From assembly GCA_009103225.1 (NCBI GenBank), contig RHPI01000008.1:571512-635511 (forward strand): 64,000 nt of DNA, written 5' to 3'. The translations under genes were made by a program, and so were the position numbers. Origin of the DNA: Chlorokybus atmophyticus (Eukaryota; Streptophyta; Chlorokybophyceae; Chlorokybales; Chlorokybaceae). Below, one piece after another: positions 47,430-58,151 of the stretch (position 1 is its first letter; each line of letters begins with the position of its first letter). The notes under the pieces were generated by a model. The model made no database searches, was not told the origin of the DNA, and saw only the letters and a list, made by a program, of their open reading frames with translations.

Positions 47430-48410
47430 TCACATGTTGATCTTAAATTGCGAAACACATCTCCAAGAGCCACACAATGCTATTTTGGTTAATGGCTCTG
47501 CCCAGCAAGACGCGTTGTAAGCGATCTGTGAGGGCGCAGCCGGTAATGCTGCCTGCGTGGAAGCCCATGGCACGCTTGCTTCTCGAGTGTTTTCTTCCTC
47601 CAGCTGGCCAGTGGCGGCATTGAACACCATGGTAAGCAGGGTAAGAAACCAAGGTAGGCAATGCGCGATAAGGTGCGCCAGGTTGAATGCAGGCGTAGAA
47701 GTGCTTGTGGTTAGGCATGGTGACAGGTTGATATGTGCGGCCGGGGTCGAGTATGTCATCGACTAACAAATTCTTCGGGCGCGTGGCCGAACAGTGCGCT
47801 GTTAGGCTGAGTTCTTCCATGGTGGCCAGGTTAGTCCACTTGGCTTAAACACGATGGGCGCGGGAGCCATGGCGTGCAGCGTTGACCTTTGTTGGGTGGC
47901 TCAAGATGGAACAGACCATGTGAAAGTCCTGTTCGACGTTGCCGCGTCTATCGTCGCCGCAGTGCACATTCTCCACAATAAAGGCCAGAGGTCTACGGAT
48001 CTGGTGGTGTTGCAGCAGGTGTATGACCCGCATGAGTTCCCTGAACAAGTTGAAACGGGGATCTTGCAAGCTGCGTCCTGTTCCAGTGCGCAAGTGGCCT
48101 TGACACTCCCAGCCTGCTATGAGGAGGTTCACATTACCCAGGGCCAGCAGGTGGTCTTCTGGATCAACCGAATGTTCTGCGGCAGAGCCCTCCGAATGCC
48201 GTGCAGAGCTGAGAGAGGAAGCTGATGTGGGTAGCGCTGATGCAGCTATCGCAGGTGATGACGCACAGCTTTTGTGCGACATTGTCAGGGTCACAGTAGT
48301 AATAATGGTTGACCTTGACACCGGTGTTTAGCACATCTGCTAAGCCGCTGCCAACTCCTCCGAATAGCTCTACGAGTGTGATACCTTGCAGCCGGCGAAC
48401 GGTGTAAAAC
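47430..48410 (-). pseudogene. Retroelement-encoded DNA cytosine-5 methyltransferase
   Basis: Ordered C5-MTase motifs on the minus strand. Motif I is ITLVELFGGVGSGLADVL (AdoMet binding, ~48330-48385), motif II/III lies around YYYCDPDNVAQ, and motif IV is LLIAGWECQGHLRTGTGRSL (~48063-48120) with catalytic Cys kept but Glu in place of the usual Pro. Motif VI is FIVENVH, motif VIII AARHGSRAHRV, a target-recognition part includes VDDILDPGRTYQPVTMP and ALPTLVSYPAYHG, and motifs IX-X are KRAMGFHAGSITGCAL and LQRVLLGRAINQNSIVWLLE. One frameshift (between ~48164 and 48200) and one in-frame TAA (47845-47847) interrupt this copy. It lies between protease and RT, as in methyltransferase-carrying Ty3 elements reported from some algae and dinoflagellates. 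The likely role is methylation of element or host DNA. Confidence 0.85.
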
Positions 48411-48689
48411 TCGATCATGCCGGTGGCCACAGTAAACTGTGCAGGAATGGTGTCGAGTGTTACGATGGCTGATGCGCGTATGGGCGCGTAGTGTAGCTGG
48501 AGCAGCTGGTATGCTGTGACAAAGGTGTCGTCATGGCGCTGTGCAGAGTTCCATAAGGCCACTTCCAAGGTAACTTCTGTTGCAACTTCGGCGTAGAGCA
48601 TACAATCGGTGCCTGTAAGAACCACTGCAGCCATACATCGCTGCAGGCGTGAGGTGAGCACGAAGTCAACTGACAGGTAGCCCTTGACG

Positions 48690-49110
48690 TGCCACTGCGC
48701 TAATAAACCAAGCTTCTTCGGTCCAGCTGTCAGTGTCAATGCCGACAGCAAAGCTGAAGTCCTGCCCAAAGATGAGGTCGTAGTCACGGGAGTGCGTGAC
48801 CACCACGCGCTGTGCGTACTCCATGGTGTGAGCGCGATCAATGCCAAGCAGCGCGATGGGGAACGCCGTCTTAGTGACACTCAGTGCGCCGTGCTCGTTG
48901 TTGAGGATAGTGCTGAGAATGGTCGAGGGTTCAGGTTGGTGAGGTCGATGCCCAAGCTGCGAGCAAGGTATCAGCCCACGAACACTAGCTGTGCTCCGCC
49001 ACCCAGCAGGACAAGCTTGGGCGCGCGTTCGTCGATCAGCACGTGCTTTTCGAGGTTGTCCATCATAGTGGCATTGGCATTGACCTGGGTATGGTCGTTA
49101 TGCCAGGACG
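48690..49110 (-). pseudogene. Retropepsin-like region of the methyltransferase element
   Basis: Pieces HVLIDERAPKLVLLGG (the place of the DSGA motif is altered to DERA), NLNPRPFSALSSTTSTA and YDLIFGQDFSFAVGIDTDS, the last matching the C-terminal 'D.ILG.DFL' part of retroviral-type proteases. Several frame changes. Probably inactive. Confidence 0.55.
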
Positions 49111-49205
49111 CAGTGCTATTGTCAGGGGTTGGAGAATGCGGAAGCACTCTCAGTGCGACGACGCCTCCTCTGCGTTGAAAAGCCCCGCGCGTAGAGGAGG
49201 ACGGA

Positions 49206-49210
49206 GCAGG
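49206..49210. repeat. Target site duplication GCAGG (left)
   Basis: Identical to 58147-58151 on the other side of the chromodomain element. Confidence 0.93.
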
Positions 49211-49720
49211 TGTAACGGGAGCAACAATAATAGGGGTGTTACTGCTACCTAAATAACACATTCTGTATGAATAAGTATCTAAATATGCTTATTTATACCT
49301 CTTTTCTACGGTTCCTTCTTATTGAAGGCTATAATGCTTTATCATAGCTTAAATAAGTCCTAATGGGTGTAGAACCGCTTATTCAAGCCTATTTGGTGTC
49401 ACATTTGATAAAATGTGATTACTATCTCGTTAGGTACCTTATGATAGGTATCTTTCGATAGGTACCTTATCGGAGCTGTGATTGGCTCACGCTAGATTTC
49501 CTAACTACCCTATCTGTAGGGTTGATGTCTAGTTGTGAGTTAATTATCGAGAGGTATATAGTTGATATACTCTTGATATAAAAGGTCACATCAAATTGAT
49601 GTGGGGACTTTCAGTTTTCTGCTCAGTGGCGGCCACGCCGTTGAAAGGCTTGTCATAGGCGGTGTGGGTGTTGGGGTAGAGGATTGAAGGGGCATCACCG
49701 GCGACGGTGGTGCTGTTACA
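49211..49720 (+). repeat. 5' LTR of chromodomain element
   Basis: 510 bp, TGTAAC...GTTACA. Contains CTTGATATAAAAGGTCAC (TATA-like, ~49571) followed by a probable transcription start region. It differs from the 3' LTR by scattered substitutions and small indels such as an extra CTCTTTTC near 49300. Confidence 0.95.
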
Positions 49721-49721
49721 T

Positions 49722-49740
49722 TGGTATCCAGGATCTGGGG
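49722..49740 (+). promoter_or_regulatory. Primer-binding site candidate
   Basis: TGGTATCCAGGATCTGGG begins one base after the 5' LTR, at the normal PBS position, and starts with TGG complementary to a tRNA 3' CCA. The tRNA was not identified. Confidence 0.6.
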
Positions 49741-50264
49741 GGGTGACGTGGGTACTTATAGGGGGCGGCGACCTGCTTTCGGCCAATCAGAAGGCGGCGG
49801 CGGCGGCCTCCTATTCGTCCACGCAGCCCAAGCTTGAAGCTAGCTTCCCTGCGCTATCTCCACGTTGAAGCCACCCATCAAAGAGGCGGCCTCTCCATGT
49901 GTGAGGTACCATCACATACGTCGGTGACTTGCCTGCTTGCCAGGTGCTTGTCAGATGCACGTGTGTACTTTCATGCACATCATCATCAGTGACTTATCAG
50001 TGCATGAGTGCGGACTGCTGGTGCCATCACTGCTTGTCACACTTAGTGCACTATCATTGCTTGCAATGATTGCCTGTCGTTGCATGCGGTGAGTGCTTGT
50101 CATTATGCTTGCCAATGCATGTCACAGTTGGTCACTGTACGGCTTGCCTGTTGCATGCCTGTGGCTTGCCTGTTGCATGCCTGTGACGTACCTGTGACCA
50201 GCTGCCAGCTGCTTTTTCGGGTCGCTTGACTCCGGTCCGTAAGTTCCAAACCAAGCTGTTCCCA

Positions 50265-50406
50265 AACCCTCCCCCTCTGGCTTCGGCCTGAAGATTGGGA
50301 CTTGGTTAGATTAGCTTTGGGGAGATAGTAAGACATTCTGTTCCCAAACACTGTTAGTCTGAAAACCTCCCCCTCTGGCTTCGGCCTGGAGATTGGGACT
50401 TGGTTG
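50265..50406. repeat. Two 43-bp direct repeats in the leader
   Basis: Copies at 50265-50307 and 50363-50406 share CCTCCCCCTCTGGCTTCGGC and GATTGGGACTTGGTT. They lie upstream of gag, where packaging or dimerisation signals would be expected (inference). Confidence 0.8.
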
Positions 50407-50600
50407 AGGACAACACAGGGTTAGGACATTCTGGTCCCATTCACACTTGTTCTGTTTGGTAACACTCCAGATCCAACCTTTTCTGTTTTGGGACTGGTTT
50501 GGACTATGTTTAAGACTTTTACAACTTGGGGTCATTTTGATCCTCTCGTTAAACCTGGTCCATTGGTGAGTTTCTCACCGTTCCATTTTGCCTGTTTTGC

Positions 50601-51656
50601 AGACAAATGGAAGAGAACTCGGTGCCCACCTCAAAGGGGGAAAGCTCGCAAAAAGCAATTATCCCGTGAGGAGGAGTTTCCATCTATGGAGGATATTCCA
50701 ACCCGGATGATGCACCTGATGAGTCTCATGCTGCTAAGGATGGCTTGGTGGAACCAGACGGGCCACCACCACCACCATCATTCGTGCAGTCTGAAATCTC
50801 AATTCGCTTGACAAAACAGGATTTGATGGGCCACTTTCTTGGCACCTATGATGAGGAGCCTCGTGAGGCGATTGTCTCGCTCGTCAACTTCCTCTTTAAT
50901 GTGGCGGAAAAGCTCTCAAAGCTCACCACTTTTATGGGGCGAGATTGGGAGGGATCGATGGGTGAAAGCAAACGTGTTTTGAACATAACCGAGCGCCTTC
51001 AACGCTCTGACAGTGGTCCACCTGTTCAGGCGCTTGCTCGACCTGCCGAGTTTGTTCCCAACAAACAAGCGGCAATTTTCGACTGGCTCGTGAAGCTGAA
51101 ACACTATGTCAACTCCCTTCACATTTCTGAGGAGGGCAAGTTGCGTGTAGCTAAGTTGCTGATCCCAAACGATGCCTTGGCAGAGTGGTACCGCCGTAAG
51201 CAACGGGATACGAACCTCGGGCGGGAAGTGAATCAGTTGTGCTCTTGTATGGAGCAGCGCTATGGTGGCGCAGATCCTGCTCAGATTGCTCGCAACCAGC
51301 TGCACAATCTGCGTCAGAACGGGCGTCCGGTTCAGCAGTATATCCAGGATTTTCAATTGTTTGTCAGCAGGATCATTGCAGGCAAACTACCCATTAGTGA
51401 TGCCGATCAGCTGGATATGTTCATGCGGGGCTTGGACATAGATCTCGTGCAGCATGTGGCCGTCAACCCCGCGAGTTTGCAAGAGTGGGCCTCGACGAAT
51501 TTACCAATGCTGATGCACATGGTTGCTGCTGTGGACTGTGTGAAGCGCTCTCACGCAAACATGCAAACCACAGCAAAAGAGGCAGTCCCGGTTTCAGCTG
51601 CAAAGCGCCCGGCCACTGACAACAAACCTTATGTGAAAAAGGCGAAAACATCTTAG
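50601..51656 (+). CDS. gag: gag (capsid part) of chromodomain element
   Basis: Main open frame 50745-51656. It encodes a Ty3-type capsid: KQAAIFDWLVKLKHYVNSLH, LLIPNDALAEWYRRKQ, GGADPAQIARNQLHNLRQNG and VQQYIQDFQLFVSRI. ATG candidates lie near 50609 (MEENSVPTSKGESSQ), which would need one frameshift before 50745. The frame ends at KKAKTS because the Copia-like element starts at 51657 and supplies the stop; the original frame resumes at 53665. Confidence 0.85.
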
Positions 51657-52114
51657 TGTTGAAGGTATTACATGGGTGATGCTTGTGTCCGGTCAGCTTG
51701 CCCTTCAAACAGGAGTCGAGGGTCGAAGGTACCAGGAAGAAGCGCGTGGACTCCAGACTTAGCAAGACGGTCGAGTCATGACGGACTCCGGACCAGGCTG
51801 CTTGGTAGAGCCTTGGGAGAAATCGCGTAGCTTTGTGAATACGTAAGTTTAGCAGGCGTGGCTTAGCTTGTTGGAAAGCTCTGGTTGTGAGCTAGACAGC
51901 GTAGCTTATAGAATAGCAATCGGCTGAGTATAGCGCACGCGGTGCTTGCCAATGTAGACGTGTGTAGAGACTGGCGGGGTATAAAGCCCAGACTTGTTGC
52001 AATGAAAAAAAAGAGGTCACGATGTAGCATGTGTGCGGATGCTATGGCGGCAGTAGCAGTCATGCTCTTGTGTTGATGTTGTTGGCGTGTCACTTGCACG
52101 TGTGTATGTCAACA
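51657..52114 (+). repeat. Copia-like LTR, 5' copy
   Basis: 458 bp, starts TGTTGAAGGTATTACATGGG and ends GTATGTCAACA. GGCGGGGTATAAAGCCC near 51972 is a TATA-like box. Confidence 0.93.
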
Positions 52115-52127
52115 GGTTATGGGCCCA
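52115..52127 (+). promoter_or_regulatory. Primer-binding site matching tRNA-iMet anticodon arm
   Basis: GGTTATGGGCCCA immediately after the LTR is complementary to TGGGCCCATAACC, the conserved anticodon-arm sequence of eukaryotic initiator tRNA-Met. This is the half-tRNA priming mode known for Copia-type elements. Confidence 0.75.
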
Positions 52128-52247
52128 CACATGCTTGTGTAGGTTGATGGAGTGTGTTACAATTGTATGTGTAGCTGTAGTTGCTTTGTGGTAGTGTGGG
52201 GTTGTGAGGTCTGTGAGCAGAGAGGGCAACCAACCAAGGCCACCAGC

Positions 52248-52352
52248 ATGGACAGCTTGAAGATTGCGATTGGACTACTGGACGTTGACGACTACAACAC
52301 TTGGAGTGTGAAGATGGAGCTACTACTGGCCCACAAGGAGATCTTTTGGTGA
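52248..52352 (+). pseudogene. Copia-type gag N-terminal remnant
   Basis: MDSLKIAIGLLDVDDYNTWS then VKMELLLAHKEIFW and a stop. The pattern 'LL...NY.TW...ME..L' is the Copia gag N-terminus (Retrotran_gag/UBN2-like). The rest of the internal region to 53206 is degenerate and without a recognised domain. Confidence 0.65.
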
Positions 52353-53206
52353 CTGAAGAAGAGTACGTGAAGTACTTGGAAGAGGAGGCGTCCTTGATAC
52401 GTGGGAGCTGAAGATGTCAGCTCGTGTTGCTGAGTGCGAGGAATACTTGGTGGAGCGTGGTGAAGCGCTTTAAGGAATGCGAGAGGCAACCCGTGGTAAG
52501 CACGTTGATGTGCTTGGTGGAAGGAAGGGGAGCAGATGGCAACCCTTGAGGTCGAGCACGGTGGAGTGTTTGATGGACCTTCCGAGAAGGGGAGCGAGGG
52601 CAGTCCTTGGTGAAGCACGGTAAAGTGCTTGGTACTTTGGTTGAAGCATGTGGAGTGCTTGGCTGAAGGTGCATGCGAGGAAGCGTGATGAGCATCCTGG
52701 AAGCATGATCACTTGGAAGCTGAACATGGAGCATCCTGGAGGTGTGAAGCTTGGAGGCTATACGCAGAAGCGTGTGGACGTGGACATGAAGATGGCCATG
52801 GTGTGCGCAAGGTTGCTACATTGACAAGGGTGGTTGAGGATGGAGTTGCAAGATACCACAAGGTCATGAGTAACAAGGAGGCACAAGTAGGTTGCGATTG
52901 CGAAGCCCGTGGGAGCTGCAAGTGGTGGAAAGCAAGTTGACTAGAGGAGTCATGGGCTGATACCAGAGACAGAGGCACTGTCAACGAGGACAGATGCAGC
53001 GGGTGCATGAAGGCAACATGTATGTACAGCAAGGAGCAAGGTTGGTGGTCAACCATGACGCTCGAGTTGCTGTGGAAGTGAATGACTTCAAGATCGTCCA
53101 TGAGAAGCATGGAGGCATGAGAAAAACAGGTGAAGGCTTGCGTGAGAAGCGGTGTGCGTGTGTATTGGAGGAGCTGATGTTGAAGGACAAGCTGCCCGCG
53201 TGGGAG

Positions 53207-53664
53207 TGTTGAAGGTATTACATGGGTGATGCTTGTGTCCGGTCAGCTTGCCCTTCAAACAGGAGTCGAGGGTCGAAGGTACCAGGAAGAAGCGCGTGGA
53301 CTCCAGACTTAGCAAGACGGTCGAGTCATGACGGACTCCGGACCAGGCTGCTTGGTAGAGCCTTGGGAGAAATCGCGTAGCTTTGTGAATACGTAAGCTT
53401 AGCAGGCGTGGCTTAGCTTGTTGAAAAGCTCTGGTTGTGAGCTAGACAGCGTAGCTTATAGAATAGCAATCGGCTGAGTATAGCGCACGCGGTGCTTGCC
53501 AATGTAGACGTGTGTAGAGACTGGCGGGGTATAAAGCCCAGACTTGTTGCAATGAAAAAAAAGAGGTCACGATGTAGCATGTGTGCGGACGCTATGGCGG
53601 AAGTAGCAGTCATGCTCTTGTGTTGATGTTGTTGGCGTGTCACTTGCACGTGCGTATGTCAACA
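53207..53664 (+). repeat. Copia-like LTR, 3' copy
   Basis: 458 bp, nearly identical to 51657-52114. Confidence 0.93.
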
Positions 53665-53801
53665 CTCAGCCTGCTGGCCCCGACAACGCGGCCAAATCCA
53701 CTATCACTTGCAACTTCTGCAAGAAGACAGGTCATGGGGAGGCCAAATGCTATGCAAAGCAGAATGCACAAAAGGCCAAGCAGAAGAAGGACAAGAAATA
53801 G
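53665..53801 (+). CDS. gag: gag zinc knuckle of chromodomain element (3' part)
   Basis: The gag frame resumes after the Copia insertion. It carries one CX2CX4HX4C zinc knuckle (CNFCKKTGHGEAKC), then a Lys-rich tail and stop TAG. It would bind genomic RNA. Confidence 0.85.
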
Positions 53802-53850
53802 GAATTGTCCGTGGTTGGTAACTTAGTCGAGCAGAACGACTTTTTAAACT

Positions 53851-56800
53851 TTGTATTTCTTGATAAAGTTTTCTCTCTTTGTGATGTATCAGATGTATGG
53901 ACTGCTAATGAGCACACCACCTGTGTTGACAAATGCAAACGGTTGTGTTTTAATTAATATTCCATTCTCTGAATTGGTAACTGCTGTTAAGCCCTTACAC
54001 GAGTTGCAATTACAACATGCTGTCACTGCATGTGTAGTTATCCCTCAATATCATGGCTCGTGGTCGCGATTGTTGAAAGGGGGAGAAGTAATTATGCAAC
54101 TCTCACGCAAAGATACAGGAACTTCACCGTTACAAGTGATTTTTATCAAGTCTGCTACCAATCACGGCACTTCGACATTAGCTACATTTGATGGTCACTC
54201 AGTGCCTCTCAAATGGAGATTTGAGAGTCAACTTATGGGTACACCATGTACAGCATGGATCGATACTGGTGCAAACCATAACTTTGTTGAACATGCTTGG
54301 GTGAAACGTAATAACATACCTTTCACACCAACCACGTCGTATATACGTGCTGCTGGTTCCACCCTTAATGCAATTGGGGAGGTAAAGGGGCGTTTTTTTA
54401 TTAACAGCCACAAAACTCGACCAACTTTTATCGTGGTGGATATAGGTATCCCCGGGGTGGATGTTGTTTTGGGTGAACAGTGGCACACCGAAGCAGGTTT
54501 GCAATTGGACTCTCGAGCAAATACGTGCACCCTTCGTAAGGGTAAACGTAAGGTAACGTTAATCGCACCTGTACTCGCACGTGTTGCTCGCGACAATGTT
54601 CCGCTCCTCTCTGCTATGCAACTGAAACGTTGCATGCGCAAACGTGAGGAAGTATATTTGATGCACTTACGACAGGTAGAGACACCTATTGAACAGGCCG
54701 ACTCTGACCCTGTGGTGTAATCACTTACAGAACAATACGCAGATGTATTTCAGGATGAACTCCCGGAGTTGCCTCCTGATAGAAACATACCATTATACCA
54801 TTCCGTTGGAAGAGGGGGCAAAGCCACCTTGGCGGCCTATTTATAGACTAAGTCCCTTAGAACACGCGAAAATGGAAAATCAGCTTAAAAAGTTATTGGA
54901 CAAAGGTTTAATAACAAAGAGCATATCTCCTTTTGGTGCACCGATTTTGTTTGTGCCCAAAAAGAATGGCAAGCTACGCATGTGTATTGATTGATTACCG
55001 TGCGTTGAACAAGGTAACTGTGAAAAACAGATACCCTTTGCCTCGGATTGATAATTTGTTTGATAAGCTGTCAGGTGCAACAGTGTTCAGCACACTGAAT
55101 TGATCGGTGGTTATCATCAAATCAAAATCCACCCGTCGGATATACAAAATACTGCATTTTGCACCCCACTAGGACACTTTGAGTATAAAGTGTTACCATC
55201 TGAGTTAATAAATGCACTAGCTACATTTCAGACAGCAATGAACACGGTATTTGCTGATAAATTGTACAAGTTTGTACTGGTATATCTAGACGATATTATT
55301 GTGTTCAGCAAAACCCGGGAGGACCACCACAGGCATGTGGAATTGGGTCTAGCTAAGTTACACAAAAACAAATTCTATGCCACCCTATCCAAATGCAACT
55401 TTGCAAAGGATGAACTGCTCTTTTTAGGGCATGTGATTGGCAAAGAAGGATTGAAACCAGATCCTCAAAAGGTGTGTGCGGTGAAGGATTGGCCACCACC
55501 CAAGGATGTACATCAGTTACGTGCTTTCTTAGGGCTAGCCAATTATTTCCGCAAGTTCATGCGAGCATACTCTAGCATGGCAAATCCTTTAACATCTTTA
55601 CTAAGAAAGGATGTTACATTTGTATGAACGGAGGCACACGAGGTTGCTTTGACACGCATTAAAGATGCATTAACACAAGCCCCTGTGTTAGCCTTCCCCG
55701 ACCACACCAAGCCTTTTGTGGTGATCAGTGATGCTTCCACCATTGGGTGTGGGGCAGTCCTTCTACAGGATGACAGATCATGTGCATATGAAAGCAAAAA
55801 GTTCATTCCTGCTGAACGTAATTACACAACCACTGAGCAGGAATTGCTCAGGGTGGTGCACGCGCTGCGCACATGGCGTTGCTACGTGGAAGGTGTGGAG
55901 TTTTCAGTTATTACTGATCACAACCCGCTCACATTCTTTCATACGCAACAAAATTTGTCGAGGCGGCAAGCTAGGTGGAATGAATTCATTTCTCGTTTCA
56001 CTTTCACTTGGCAATACTGTCCGGGTCGCACCAATGTGGCGGATCCACTAAGTCGTAGCCCTGCTCTTTTGGCACTTACGCGCTCTCGTAGTACGCGTAA
56101 TGTACAACAGCCTGAAGATCCTTTCCTGAAGGAGGTGTCCACAGGTTATAACTTAGATGATTGGTTTAGCAGTCAAACCAACTTGCAACAGCTTACTGCT
56201 GTTAGCAATCTGTGGTATAAAGGGGAGCAGTTGGCAATTCCCAACTCGGGCGACTTGCGTAAGCAATGCTTACATTTAGTACATGACCCGCCATATGCTG
56301 GGCATTTGGGGAAACACAAAACACTCAAAGCCGCGCAACAGTTATACTGGTGGCCGTCAATGTCAGCTGATGTGGATTAATATGTTCGCACATGTGACGT
56401 GTGTCAACGTAATAGGCCACTACGACAAAAACAAGCGGGATTGCTTAAACCATTGGCAATTTCAGAACAAAAGTGGGATAGTGTCAGTATGGATCTGATT
56501 ACTGACCTACCTGAAACAGCAGCCAAACACACTGCTATTGTGGTTTTTGCCCCGTGTTGCACAACTGTGAGTGCACGGGACTTGGCACATTTATTTGTGT
56601 CCACGGTCTTTCGAGTTCACGGTGTACCGCATGAACTTATCACAGATCACAGATCGTGATCCTCGGTTTGTCTCCAAGTTTTGGAGAGAAGTTTGTGAAT
56701 TGTTGGGGGTAAAACAAAACATGATGACTGCGCTCCATTCGCAAACGGACAGACAAACTGAGCGAGCAAATCAAATACTGGAAGAAATGCTTCGCCACTA

Positions 56801-57483
56801 TGTGGCTCCTAACCATGCTGCTTGGGAGGTACTTGCCTATGGCAGAGTTCGCTATAAACAACGCGTGGCAGGAAAGTGTAAAGGAAACCCCATTTTTCTT
56901 GAATTATGGGATTCGCTTGAACACACCAGCGTCATTGCATGTACCTCGCAATGCCCTGACTGTACCAGCGGCAAAGGAATTTGCCACTGATATGCAAGAA
57001 ATTTGGCTCGAGCCAAGCTGTGTCTGTCAAAAGCACAGGACAGGCAAAAAGCTTATGCTGATACATATCGAAGAATGGCCACTTTCGATGTCGGCGATAA
57101 AGTTTTGCTTAACGCAAAGAACTTAACCATCAAAGGTACGGGTGCTCGCAAGTTGCTGCCCCGATGGTTGGGTCCTTTCTCTATCACTGATAGAGTTGGT
57201 ACCCACGCTTATAGACTGCAATTGCCCCCAAGTGTGCGTATACACAACGTGTTCCATGTGAACTTGCTGAAACCTTACCGCTCAGACGGTAGAACTCAGC
57301 CTCCACCACCACCAGTAGAGGTGGACAGCGAGCTCGAATACGAGGTGGAAGCTATATTGAACCATAAGCTAAATAGTCGAGGACGCGCAACTCGCTATTT
57401 GGTGAAATGGAAAGGGTATGGCCCAGAACATAACAGTTGGGAGCCCGATAGGCATCTTACGCACTGCCGCGAGTTGCTTTGAG
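53851..57483 (+). pseudogene. pol: pol of chromodomain Ty3/gypsy element (PR-RT-RH-IN-chromodomain)
   Basis: Protease with WIDTGANHNFV (~54254-54290). Then [22 protein letters not shown], the catalytic VYLDDIIVFS (~55278-55305) and FLGLANYFRKFMRAYSSMAN. RNase H covers ~55640-56060 (VISDASTIGCGAVLLQDD; TTTEQELLRVVHALRTW; VITDHNPLTFF). Integrase covers ~56240-57100, with zinc finger H-H-C-C (GHLGKHKT, CDVCQ), MDLITDLPE, HSQTDRQTERANQ, and GPFSITDRVGTHAYRLQLPP in the C-terminal domain. The chromodomain at ~57330-57480 reads YEVEAILNHKLNSRGRATRY then LVKWKGYGPEHNSWEP. Disabling lesions: TAA 54718-54720, frameshift ~54805, a 4-bp duplication near 54987, frameshift ~55103, TGA near 55625, TAA near 56378, and frame changes in integrase. 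Confidence 0.92.
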
Positions 57484-57647
57484 CTTATTGGGATTCACGT
57501 CCTGTCCAATAACCTGTGGGCTTGGTTTTATGACAGACTGGCAGTGCAGTTTCATTACCACCCTGTTATTTCCTGCTATGTCACTGGTTACAAGTACTCG
57601 AAATCAAGCATGATCAACTTGAGTGCAACGAGGACGTGGAAAACCTA

Positions 57648-57659
57648 AGTGGAGGGGAA
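57648..57659 (+). promoter_or_regulatory. Polypurine tract
   Basis: AGTGGAGGGGAA directly precedes the 3' LTR, the usual primer for plus-strand DNA synthesis in LTR elements. Confidence 0.8.
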
Positions 57660-58146
57660 TGTAACGGGAGCAATAATAATAGGGGTATTATTGCTACCTA
57701 AATAACACATTCTGCATGAATAAGTACCTAAATATGCTTATTTATACGGTTCCTTGCTTATTAAAGACTATGATGCTTTATCATAGCTTAAATAAGTCCC
57801 AATGGGTGTAGAACCGCTTATTCAAGCCTATTTAGTGTCGCATTTGATAAAATGTGATCACTATCTCGTTAGGTACCTTATCGATAGGTACCTTATTTGA
57901 GCTGTGATTGGCTCACGCTAGATTTCCTAACTACCCTATCTGTAGGGTCAATGTCTAGTTGTGAAATAATTATCGAGAGGCATATAGTTGATATACTCTT
58001 GATATAAATGGTCACATCAAACTGATGTGGGGACTTTCAGTTCTTTGCTCAGTGGCGGCCACGCCGTTGAAAGGCTTGTCATAGGCGGTGTGGGTGTTGG
58101 GGTAGAGGATTCAAGGGGCATCACCGGCGACGGTGGTGCTGTTACA
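57660..58146 (+). repeat. 3' LTR of chromodomain element
   Basis: 487 bp, TGTAAC...GTTACA. Contains the same TATA-like CTTGATATAAATGGTCAC as the 5' LTR. Confidence 0.95.
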
Positions 58147-58151
58147 GCAGG
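58147..58151. repeat. Target site duplication GCAGG (right)
   Basis: Matches 49206-49210. Confidence 0.93.

Larger units (their letters stand above)
46973..49210 (-). mobile_element. Methyltransferase-bearing Ty3/gypsy-type element, 3' part (pr-DNMT-RT start)
   Basis: Left portion of a minus-strand element interrupted at 49210/58147 by the chromodomain element. Reading right to left: a Pro/Ser-rich linker, aspartic-protease region, cytosine methyltransferase, and the first ~55 codons of a reverse transcriptase at about 47010-47165 (HIELVDDEPVFRRQYKLSKL, then ALVIAGLMEES), which is cut by the inverted repeat at 46972. The frame of the linker continues on the far side of the insertion (58152-58290). 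Confidence 0.8.
51657..53664 (+). mobile_element. Non-autonomous Copia-like element inside gag
   Basis: Two 458-bp LTRs (51657-52114 and 53207-53664), TGTTGA...TCAACA, differing by about six substitutions as I read them. They flank a ~1.1-kb internal region with no RT or integrase. Flanks CTTAG (51652-51656) and CTCAG (53665-53669) are a near-perfect 5-bp target duplication. An internal primer site follows LTR 1, and a Copia-like gag start is at 52248. Removing the element and one flank restores the reading of the chromodomain gag into its zinc knuckle. Confidence 0.92.
49211..58146 (+). mobile_element. Full-length chromodomain Ty3/gypsy retrotransposon (nested)
   Basis: LTRs at 49211-49720 and 57660-58146, each starting TGTAAC and ending GTTACA, flanked by a perfect 5-bp target duplication GCAGG (49206-49210 and 58147-58151). 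Order of domains: gag, zinc knuckle, protease, RT, RNase H, integrase, chromodomain. This order and the chromodomain place it among chromoviruses (Metaviridae). It is inserted in the linker of the methyltransferase-bearing element. Its gag is interrupted by a Copia-like insertion (51657-53664). Pol carries several stops and frameshifts, so this copy is not autonomous now. Confidence 0.95.
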
